Positions 12,701 through 24,700 of a stretch of 64,000 bases of DNA are shown here, piece after piece. Source of the DNA: Aspidapion aeneum (taxonomy: Eukaryota; Arthropoda; Insecta; Coleoptera; Brentidae); contig OY755045.1 of the NCBI GenBank assembly GCA_963576565.1, positions 38,460,667 through 38,524,666 of the forward strand, written 5' to 3'. A program made the translations under genes and the position numbers. Positions within the stretch are counted from its first letter, which is position 1, and each line of letters opens with the position of its first letter. The notes under the pieces are model-generated. The model worked only from the letters and a program-made list of their open reading frames with translations, had not been told where the DNA came from and made no database searches.

Positions 12701-15700
12701 CCGAGAGCTGTTAAGGGGAACGCCACAGCTGTTCAAAACCCTTACTTGCCCAAGCAAAAGGGTAACCAAAATGATTTTTTTTAGTAAAGTAACCAGGGCA
12801 ATTATGCACCATGAGCTCACCAAAAAAAATATTCCCAGCATGGTTACAAAAATTATTATCCTGGAAGACAACCGAAATAAATCTTTTAGGATGAATTCAA
12901 ACAATTATGATGCTTTTGAGTTTTTTGACATTTTAATTGACGGATGTAAAAAAATAATATACCGTTGTTTTTCTTTTTTTATAATCTTTCGAATAAGGTA
13001 CCACAACTGGGGACATTCCATCTGAAAAAAAGCTGTTTTTTGCGTCAGACAAACTATTTTCTTGCTAGAGGCAGCGTTTCATTTTAAATCGCTAACCTGC
13101 ACACGTAAAAGAAAGAGTAGGGTTGTAAACCACTGAACAAAAATGAGTGTGTTTACTGCCGAGCGAGTGTTAGAAAAACTTGGTTAATTTGTTAAATATT
13201 TTGTTTCAAATTTCTTGCCAAAAGCAATACCTTATGGGCATTTTGTTTTCTTTTTAGAATATTAGTAGTGATAAAAATATATGTAGGTATTTTTATATTT
13301 AGATAAATAGCAATTACTTTTAAGAAGGCTTTAATATACTTTGTTTATAATCAGCCCAAACTTGTGATGTGAAACGCTAAAAACTTATGATTTAAAAAAC
13401 TGGGTTCGAATCGCGGTGTTTCACTTAAAGGTTTTGTAAATTATAATATTGATCCATTCTCAGTATAAAACTATTTTTAAAACATATAATATAGTTTCCA
13501 AAAGGCAGTGTTTTTCTATGAGAAATAAATGAGTTATATGAGTTAACCGGAGCGTCGCGTCAGCTTGGTAGTTACTGACCACGGTCCCTAGAATAGACCG
13601 GTTTATGAATCTTATCTGTCAAATTTTTTCATCACTGGTGGTCCAGCTCATTTTTGTAAACAAAAGTTAGATATGATATCTCTTTAATGAACAACTAATA
13701 TTTTTGAAATCTATTTTGAAAACAAAGGCCATTTTTTATCCGTTATTTGGCATATCCTTATAATATTTTTTAGACGTATAGTCGTTATTTTTTTAGTTCG
13801 CTTCATTTTTCTTTACACAAAACTTAAAATACCAGTTAACGGAGCGTGATCGTTTAGTATAAAAGGTAAACCGAGGACGTGGGAAGTAAATAAATGGTGT
13901 AGGTTAGCGGATTTGATGCTGAAACGATCACATTATTTTCTTCGAATTTTAAGTTTTGTGTAAAGAAAAATGAAGCAGGCTCGAGGGGTCATCGGCACCC
14001 TAAAATTTTGTACAGCGTCCAACAGGACTTGGGTCCTGACGTGTACTGTTGGGTCCTGTTGAGTACTGTTGGGTACTGTCGAGTACTGTTGGGTACTGTC
14101 GAGTACTGTTGGGTACTGTCGTGTATTGTCGAGTACTGTTGGGTCCTGTCGGTGTACTGTCGTGTACTGTCGAGTACTGTTGGGTCCTGTCGGTGTACTG
14201 TTGGGTCCTGTTGAGTACTGTCGTCGTGCCTTGGGGGGGTCCGCGACAGGGACAAAGCGCGCCCTCAAAAAACATGCGAGCAAAAAAAAAAAAAAAAGGT
14301 CATCATCTTTGGGGACCCGCGCCGCGCTTAGCGCACACTCAAAAAACTTGCGACCAAAAAAAAAAAAAAAAAAAAAAAAAGAAGGTCATCCTGTCTTTTT
14401 GCATCTACGCCACTGTTTCGGGTAAGAGGGTTGTGTCGAGTACTGTTGGATTCTATCGTGTACTGTTGAGTACTGTTACGTACTGTCGTGTACTGTTGGG
14501 TACTGTCGTGTACTGTCGAGTACTGTTGGGTCCTGTCGTGTACTGTCGAGTACTGTTGGGTACTGTCGTGTACTGTCGAGTACTGTTGGGTCCTGTCGTG
14601 TACTGTCGAGTACTGTTGGGTACTGTCGTGTACTGTCGAGTACTGTTGGGTACTGTCGAGTACTGTCGTGTACTGTTAGGTACTGTCGTGTACTGTCGGG
14701 TACTGTTGGGTCCTGTCGTGTACTGTTGGGTACTGTCGAGTACTGTTGGGTCCTGTCGTGGTACTGTCGGGTACTGTTGTGAAATTTGTACAGTACTGTT
14801 GAAAGCTGATGACCCCTCGAGCAGGCTAAAAAAAATTAAGGACTATACGTCTCTAAAATATTATTTTATTAGAATATACTAAAAAACAGTTGCCTTGGTC
14901 TTCAAAAAATTCCAAAAATATTAGTTGTTCATTATAGAGATATCGTATATAAGTTTGGTTTACTAAAATCAGCTGGACCACCAGTGACGTGCAAATTTGA
15001 CATATATACATAAAATCCATAGACCGGTCTATTCTAGGGACCGTGGTATGTTTTCTTTCATTTCCAATAGTTTTTATGCTGTTATTTTTTTTTTTAATTT
15101 TGTTTTTTTTTACTATTGGTTATTTTTGAATATTTATGGAATTTAGCAATGGTTCGTATTTATGAGAATTATTGAGAACTCCAAAAGGTTGATTCTAATT
15201 TATAGTAAAGAATCAATTTATTCTCTTTCCAAAAATAGTGCTCATTATCAGCAGATAAAGAAATTCTTAAAATGGATACGCGAATAAACGTTTATTGGTT
15301 ATATTCAGCTAGGATTATATAAGTTTTTCTACTTTAAAATTATCTTTAGTGTTCGTTAAGATATATTTTTGACTTTTTTACTGTTTTTGTTGTATAATGT
15401 TCAGAAAATAACAATAAATTTTTTATTTGCAATTTCGGGTTTGTATTATTCACCATCAACTGTTGGTTTGGGGATTTTTATTTTGATGTTGAACCAAACC
15501 TCTTTGACAAAGAAGTTTTGTCAAATACCTATCTATATTCTATATATTATATATTTTATAAAATATTGAATATATACAGGGTGTTCCAAAATTCAATAAC
15601 AGACATTTAGTGTTAAAATTCCTTAAGTGATTTTAAGATAAAACTTTCATATAAACATAGGTCCACAAACGCCTTGTTTCCGAGATACAGCGTGTTGAAG

Positions 15701-18700
15701 TTTATTTTTTTTTTTAGTTTTTTGTTTATAGCTCATGCAGTTTTTGAGATATTGGGTACAAATTTGGCACGTATATTAAGTAGGCACTACGCTATTAGAC
15801 ATGCGAAATAATCGTACAAACCTACAGGGCGATACTTTTTCAGGGATCATGTCGCCTTTCCCCCCGGACTTTTTTTTTGTTGCCACTGGTAGATTTTAAA
15901 AGAAGAAATAAAATCCTTGTTTTATTTGAAAACTTTTTTTTGTCTTTTGCAATATTTTTGCAGCTTTAACCGTGATACAGAAAATCGCTGTCATACCAAA
16001 GGCTGCTATCATAAAATAAAAAAATGCTCCAGCGTGGTATGGCGAGTATATCAAAATAAACAAATTAATTTAAACGTGTTTAGCATTCCTTATATTGTAG
16101 TGCCAATAAGTAAATATAAACGTTCAAATTTAAACTAAATATCTCAAAAACTGCAGGAACTAAAAAAACAAAATTTTAACACCCTGTATCTCGAAAACTA
16201 AGCCTTTGCGGGCCTATGTTTATATGAACGTTTTGTCTTGAAATCACTCAAGAAATTTAACATCAAAATTATGTTATTGAATTTTAAAACAATTTTTTTT
16301 ATAAAACGTCTTTAATAGTTTAATATCCGCCTTACTTATTTACTTGTTGGATGCGAAGTCCACTAGTTCCCTGCTTGGAATAAAGAAGAAAAGTAAAAAA
16401 ATTGGGATTTGGTTTTGCTTCTTTTTAAATGTTTTAAGTTTAAAATTTTTATTGAACACAGCTCACTAACTTTAATGTATCCAATAAAAATTTTGAACTA
16501 AATAACCTCATATCATAACATTGTTGTTTCTCGCCAGTACTTACTTATCAGAAGACCCGTCCAGTTTAAGTGTATTTTTTATTACTTACAATAGCATAAT
16601 AAACATTTCTCAGTGGGTTTTAACTTTAAAAATTAAAACAAAATGAAAATATATTATGTTATATTTTATTTTTTGGAATTATTTACGTAAAAACACCATC
16701 AAAGCCGTCCTTGCAACAACTGTTATTGTTCCTTGGGTATAAATTAGTTATTCCTTATTAGTTCCAGCTCAGAAGAAGAAGCATTCATCCCTCTCACCCC
16801 GAATCAGTCTTCCAAAGGCAAGAAGTTGGCCAACAGGCTGGGTCCACAGAGCAGCAACACTCCGGCCAGCGCAAAAAAATCTAACCAAAAATCTAAAAAA
16901 CAAAAGGCTAAAGAGAAAAAAGTCGCCGCTTTTTACGGTACTTTCGGGCACGAACTCGAAGATAACAACGAGTTATTGGAGAAACGTGCCGCGCGGTTTA
17001 ACAAAGGTAGCGCTAAGCCTAGCACGATCTCCCAAGTAAGCCGCCCGAGTGTGCACGAACGCCTTTCGATCGGTCCGATCAATGACGAAAACGCTTCGGG
17101 CGACTTCGACTGGTCAAGTATACACGTGGTGGGTACAAGTCTCGAATTGGAAAAATCATTCTTGAGGCTTACCAAAGCGCCAGAGGCTTGCACCGTTAGG
17201 CCTGTGGAGGTGCTTAAAAGGTCCCTGGTTATGGTTAAAGATAAGTGGAAGTCGAGGCCGGATTACTACTATGCATGCGATCAGCTCAAGAGTATCAGAC
17301 AGGATTTGACGGTGAGTTTATTATTACTTTTCGTTTCAAGAATTTAACATTTAGCAAAACCTGACGAACCCTATTAAGATTGGGCTAGAACGGTAAAAGG
17401 CAATTTTCATCATACGGGAAAATTGGTCAGAATTTAGCCACCGTTTTGACATATCAAGTTATTGCTCCAAAACTAATTTTTGTACATTTATAGACCTAAA
17501 GAAATGCCAGGTGACTGTCTATTGGTTTTAATAAATAGTTCTTTGTTTTTAAGTTTTCAGAATTTTTCAAAAACTAAAGATTTTTGTAGTCAAAAATACC
17601 CGGTCGTGAAAATGTAATTTTTTAAAAAGTTTCTAGATTTCTTTTGAAATGTCCACAATATATTTTGGTAAAGTTTCAGGTTGTATCGTTTTTCAGTTTG
17701 GGGGAAGAATCATAAGAAAAATAACGCGCGGTTTTACAAAAATCGTCATATTTTTAACAGCGTATTTGTCAGAATTTGGCCAAAATTGTACAACTCACTT
17801 CTTCGAACTTTTTTACAGAATACTTAGTTAATCTTTTAGATGGCGCTCATGTAGTGTACAGGGTGTCCCAAATTGGGCACTTTTGGGGGGTTTAAGGTAC
17901 TTCTAGGGGAGACAGAGAAAAACTGACCACGCATTGCGAGGCTCAAATTTCAAGAGAAGACTTATAGTGAAAACCGCATTTTGAAATATCGTCTCGTCTT
18001 TGAGCTACGGGGGCTTTTTGAAAAGTCTGCATTTTTGAAGAGGGTCTATAACTTCGTTATTAGTGGAAATTTTGATTTAGAGTAAATTGCAGTTTTATAG
18101 ATTTTGTCACGAGGAATTTACCCGCTAAATTATATTTTAACTTTCACTTTTAGTTTTTGAGATATGACAAAGTTGCATTTTTTCTTATGGAATGGCCTAT
18201 ATTTTAATTAATTTTCGAATTCGTCATTGAATTCTTTTCAAAATGATGTATCATATGTCATAGTTTGATTGAGTTTAGGCGCTTAGCGTCACGTGTAGGT
18301 GATGCTAAGCGCACACGGGTTAAAAGAAACTTTCCTAACAACTGTCAAAAAGAGTTTATTTGTTTTGGTAGAAAACCATTGTCAAAATGTATTGTGGTTC
18401 CTCTACATAAGACAGTTGTGGATAGTATAAAAAAAAATTGTTTTTTCAGGTTCAAGGTATTAGAAACGAATTTACAATAGAGGTGTACGAAACTCACGCC
18501 CGAATCGCCTTAGAGAAAGGGGACCACGAGGAATTTAATCAATGTCAAACTCAGTTAAAGTCATTGTACGCAGACGTGGGTGGTAGTCATAGAAACGAAT
18601 TCATTGCGTACAGAATTCTGTACTATATCTTCACGAAGAACACGTTAGGTAAGCGAAAATGCGTATTTCCGGGATTTGTTATTATAGAATAGTTTGCCAA

Positions 18701-21700
18701 CAAATATTATAATTGCATATATGACTAAAATAAAATTTTAATTCTATAACAGTAATTACCTATTTGTGCCCTGCCTCCATTGGGTTCTTAAAGGTTCTCT
18801 ACTTTACACTTGCAAAATAAAAGTAGAAAAGGGTTTATTATTTTATCGTCTGTCATTGGTGAACTACATTTGTTTACTACGCCTGCTTGCTTTTATTCTT
18901 TTTCGTACGAATGCTGCGTTGCCAAACTGAAGCCATACAGTACGCCTGTGTTTTGCTCGCAAATGAGTATCATTTTCAACAGTACCCACTGTACTAGGCA
19001 CGGCATGGACAAGACTGGGTATTAATTCTTAGGTAGTACCCAAAGTACTGTTGCACGGTGTACAAATTATCATTCAGTTGTTCACCGATGGCAAAAGACT
19101 TAAAACATCCCCAAACTTTTTCTTCGCTAGATGCGAGTGTGGGGAAGGTGAAGATTCTAACGAACCAGCAATTCCTCATTAACTTTGGCAACTTTTTTTT
19201 TCAGATATAATGACAATAATGAAATCTCTGTCAAAAGCCGAAAAAGCTGATCCATGCATAGCGTTCGCGTTAAAGGTGCGTTCCGCGTGGGGCGGCGGCA
19301 ACTATCACAAGTTTTTCAAATTGTACAGCGACCCGCCCCTTATGGCCGGATTCCTCATCGACTGGTTTGTCGAGAGGGAGCGTAAAGATTTCCTTAAGTG
19401 TGTCATCAAGAGGTATGTATTGCTTAGGTTTTCTACTGGAATTGGTTGAATTTTAGAGCACGGTGTAGGTGTACACACACCTACACTGTGCTTGAAGGAA
19501 TAATTGATTTTTTCAACTCATTTAGAGGCAAAAAAGTCTTCGATATACATTTATGAGCCTGATTGGTATTTGTTTTTTTTTATAAAAATTACCGCATTCG
19601 TGCTGGTCCACCCATCTAGGAACATACGGTAGAATACGCTTAATTTACGAGTGCCATACATTCTCGAGACAGCAACGAACAAAATCAAAACTCCTTGTAT
19701 GTCTCTTTCTATTCCGTGCAGTCCAGACATCGCTGCCTTGCTTTGATAGTGGCATAACTGGAAATGATAATTTTCAGGAAACTCTTTTTAAAAATAATGG
19801 CAAAGGCAAATATTTATATATTTTTGTTGCTTTAATTAAATCAATCAATAACTTACTCATGCTTGAAATATACAATAAGGAAAATTTTGTGGTAAAAATA
19901 TATACAATACGATGAGAAGTTAGTTTTTACAGAATACGCAAAAACGCATTTTTTTAGTTGTGCAACTATCAAAGCAAAGCAGCGACATGTGAACCGATAA
20001 TCTTTGTAAAATGTAAAATTTTCTTTAGTTCAGAAGTTATACGGGTCCTCTATAATGCCCTTATTTTTAATGTAACTTCACAAAAATAAATCATTGGGAG
20101 CAAGATCGGGGGATCTCGCTGGCCATAAGATAGTTCCCCGTGTGCTAACAATCGATTGTAAATTGGGCGACAAAATTCCTATGTTCCTAGTTGTGTGGTC
20201 TTCTCAGCATAACTGCCAAATAACACTAAATAAATTAACATAAAACTTGGCGCAGGCCCAAGTCAGGTGTGCGGCTGCTATCCATATGCCATAACTTTTT
20301 AAATTTTAATAATTTTTAACACAAAACGTAGAAAAATATCATAAATTACCGGTAAACTGTTAAAACAGGAATCAGAAAAAACAACATAGATCAAAATTAC
20401 CAATGCAAGGCAAGTGACAAAATTACTATTGTTATTTAATTTTGGCTATACACACTAAGGTTTCCCAAATTTTATTTTATTAACACCAGTATCAACCAAG
20501 ATTTTAAGACTTAGGTAAAGCGCAGCCTTTTAAGAACAGGTCCACTGATCTGCAGTTACTGAAAAAAACTTTTTGCACTCTCAATAGCCCAACAAGTTTA
20601 ATTATAATTTGTGATACACTAACGTATTTTAACATGATAAACCTTTCTAGGCCGGTTTTATTCATCTAACAAACTTCCGGGACAGTTGGCAACCTCTGTA
20701 GGGGACCAAACTCAATTGGACGCGCATAATTTAAAGAAAAGCAAAATATAGAAACAAAATTTGTCGAAAAATATTTAGTAGCAATGATAAAGCGAAGAAA
20801 ATGTAATCGAACGAAAAACAAAAAGTAGAAAACTGAATTCATCAGAAAGTAATTTATCAAAATGTAAAATGTAGGAACCGTAAAGTGTAATGGTTCAGTA
20901 ATCTACCGGTGGAGGGCGGTGTTAACTGCGTGAACTGTGGCCGTAGAAAAAGAAGGCGATTAGAGTATACGTAAGGACATGACTCCACTTCTATATTTTT
21001 CAGAAATAATTTAATTTTTTTATAATTAAAAAAAAAATTATAGCTTCCCTTTCCTCTTTTGGGAGGTCGAAATAGGTGTTAGCGTAACCTGCCCAGGCAT
21101 GCTCCGGTTAGGATACATTTGCGATCAACTGACCACGGTTAGGTTATACTTAATTTATGTTAACACTGATTTCGACCTCCCAAAAGGAGGACGGCGGAGA
21201 TATAATTGTTATTTTAAACATCCCATAATTTCATACTATAACACGTAGAACTGGCAACAGTAAAGAGCCGGGTTTCTCCACAGCGCCATTCGATAAAAGA
21301 GTATAGTTCATATCATTATTTTTGAGACAACTTTTTACAACTTTTTTTTGTTGGCCTATGCTATAAGTTATGGTAAACAGCTGAGAACTGTCAAAAAGTT
21401 ATCTCAAAAGTTATGATATGGAGTTTATTCCATTCCCTTCTTCATCTAAGGCCATAGCTGACACAGCTGACAGTGGCATCTACCGGTAGAACAGTGAACC
21501 ATTTCTGCACTTTACGGTTTTTCCGTTTTACTTTTCTATGAATTATTTTTTGATAAATTCAGTTTTCTACAAATTTTGTTCTTGTTAATTTCAATTTTTA
21601 CGAATTATGTTTTCTAGGTTCTAAATTTCTTTAAAAAACTTTTCTACAAATTAAATTTTCTACAATTGAGTGAGTAATTTAGATAAAACATTTTAATTAT

Positions 21701-24700
21701 TATATTAAACAATAAAAAAAAAAAAGTAAAAGCTTTTGCAGATTAAAAGAAAGAATAATGGTCGGATGGGAGCGTATTTTTTGCGTGTTGTGTAACACAA
21801 TTTTTTTTGATCCACAACTAGAGTGAATTAAAGTTATCAAATTTTCCTATGGTTTAGATCAAACAATTTTTTGGCCCCAAAAAACTTGACTTTTTACTAT
21901 TACTTTTCTCTTGAAATTTGGTTGTGTTAAATATACAGATCCAGCAAATTTTTATTTTTAATATATTACTAATATTAATGATTTTTCTTTTTAGGATAAT
22001 TTTTACCGTATGTATTTGTTAAAAACTCATTATTGTCTTATTTTCCATCGGAGGTGTGTTTATTTTGTACATATAGGTAAAATTTTTTGATTGTACTTTC
22101 GTTTATCCAAGAAAGCTAAAATTTTAAGCTTATGAGTCGATACGCACTTTGTATTGCGTAGTTGTCAGCATTTCTAGGGAAAGCTTGCATTATCACTGGG
22201 GCTGGATTCTTGAATAACGTAGGATAGATCACACGGGAACATTCTTTCAACCAATAGCACTGTGTTGGACACCCAACTTATCACCTGAAGCAAGAACCCG
22301 TTGATGACGTTCCCCTGCTTTAGAACAGGTGTACGGTCTCGTTTCACGCTGGTATTGGTCTAAGAAACATTCCTGTGCGACCTTTCCTGCGTTATTCAAG
22401 AATCTACCCCTTGGTTACGTCCGCTGTTTAACAGGCATTGGTACAGGTAGCATAGTATAGTGTTTTTAAAACCAACCCGTCATATGTCAAGTGATCTGTC
22501 AAACCTCAAACCGGGCAAATAGAACTGCAGGCTTTTCCCAGTTCTTACGACAACACGGTATGAGGTACGTATCAACTTTAAATTTATATCATAACGATTT
22601 GCGTATCTTGTCGCGTTCTTGTGGCGTAATTTGAAAAAGCCATTAATCTAATTGGACATATTCGTGGTTTTACAGAGTGTGGTTAATATACTGCGCGCGC
22701 ATAACGTATCTGGCTAACCAACCGTGCATCTTGACACCAGGTACGTAGTGAACTGTCAAATTATGAATTTAAACAGCGCTGTGGATACAATTTAACAACA
22801 ACAACAACAATACAACATAATTTAATTACATAAAAAAACTTTAATATCGATACTTGCACTCATTTTCGGGACACGGTTGTTTTGATGTTTGTTACACTTT
22901 TAATGTGCTTAGATATTTAATTTTTAAATGTTATTTTTAATCAGAGCTTAACTTCTCTTCTACATTTTTAAAAGAAGTTGGAAGCCATTGTTTGATTTGG
23001 CTAAGTTTTGTATTATTAAATGGAAAAGTCTCAACATTTTTTGTCATTTGGAATTTGTTTAATTGTAAGACTATAGTTTTGAGTTATAAGTAGCCAACTT
23101 AATATTTATTTTTAAAGGAACATTGTGGTAAGTATTGAGCAATATGTTAGAAAAAAGTGTTGTTGTCAGGAATTAACATTTTACTCCAAGGATCGAGGGA
23201 AAATTCGCAAGTGGTATTCACTGTACATATTTCTGGGAATCACATGAGGATCCCAGTGAATCACCTGGGTCTTGAACGATGTGACCATCCACATCACACG
23301 CTTTGACCAATAGCAAACTCTGAGCGGATGCGTGTTGTGCGAAATAACTTTTCTCGACCAATGGCATAGACGCACGCTCTTCAGAGTTAGTAAATTTTAC
23401 TCGTTTGAAGTGAAATCTGTTCTCCTGCCCCGTACTTGCGCAATGGAGGTCTTTTCGCATAGTATGTCACGGCTCGGAGCTAATTTAAATCTTGCCGTCG
23501 TTCAAGACCCAGAATAACTAGCCAGAGAATCACTGGGAAAAAATGGAAACCACTGTACATTTTTTAAGGTAGCGAATTTCCCCTTGCATATGATCGTGTC
23601 GGAAACAAGAAAATAATCCCTGATTGTTTTTAAATATGACCATGCATAATTACAAACTTTGTTTAGTAATATCTCAGGAACTATAAGTCTGCAATAAATT
23701 TTCCATAGACAAAAAATGTTGAGATGCTTGTTTTACTTTATCACATCTCACCATATAAATCTTAGAGAGACAACATGGCAATTCATAACATGTTTTAAAC
23801 GGAACTTTAAAGTAGAGAACATTGTATAAATAATTTTGCAAAGAGGTATCTCTGGATACGGCTAATACGTTTCAGTATTTACACTTTGTCTGACTCTGTC
23901 CCATCCGGTAAGCTCAATCAAACAAGAAAAACACTACTAAGAGACCTCTCCGACCCACCCTTAATTACTTAATATTTTTTCCTGTATGTGTTTGTGCAGA
24001 ATGGTTTTGGCGCAGTAGAACGATTGTTGATGATTCATATGTGAGTGGGCGTTGCAGCCCTTCCACTGCGACCACCAGTGGGTGTATTGTGGCTCAGTAG
24101 AACTATTACATATTGTTAGTGTCTTCTCTTCCTGATCAATAACTTTTTGCGTTGCTGCAACATTAATCCAATTTGTAGGGGTCAAGTGATGTAAAAGTGA
24201 GACACCCAAAATCCCGTTGAAAAATGAGACACTTAAATAAAAAATACTAATAATTGAATTCCGATAGATTTTCCGTTATCAACTGATAGCAGCAGTTGTA
24301 AGGACCTCATACCTACAATTTATTTTATTTTTTTACAAAAAAGTACGCTCTTAATCAAAATTACAAAATCTATAACTTTATTTGTGGTATAAAACTTCTA
24401 AAAACGTTACCGAAACTTTTGTCGTGTGAGTTCGTAGATCGGTTTTCCTTTAAATAAATATTTTTGCATTTATTTGTAGTATCTAAGAAAAAAAAACAAA
24501 AACTTATGTTTCAATTGGTTTAGAGGGCGATCCGACTCATATTTCGCCTGTCTCATTTTTACACTTTTCTAAGGCAAAATATGAGACCGTTTTATTTTTT
24601 TTATAATATAGGTTAAAATTCTATGTTTTTACGCTTGCAATATTTTTCTGATTATCGCTTATATCCTAAAAAAAAATTCGGGTCCTACAGAGGGTCTAAA

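Larger units (their letters stand above)
13578..15047. mobile_element. Foldback element hosting a nested hAT-like element
   Basis: The ends are ACCACGGTCCCTAGAATAGA and its complement TCTATTCTAGGGACCGTGGT. Arms of about 200 bp follow (CTGGTGGTCCAGCT near 13636 against AGCTGGACCACCAG near 14970). After removal of the nested 13982-14819 element and one target copy, about 624 bp remain, also folding internally (ACACAAAACTTAAAAT near 13815 against ATTTTAAGTTTTGTGT near 13946). Confidence 0.75.

Noticed and set aside
14049..14882. 277-codon open frame rich in Tyr/Cys/Val/Leu
   Set aside because: It is the direct translation of the decamer minisatellite inside the hAT-like element; open frames occur in several frames and on both strands.
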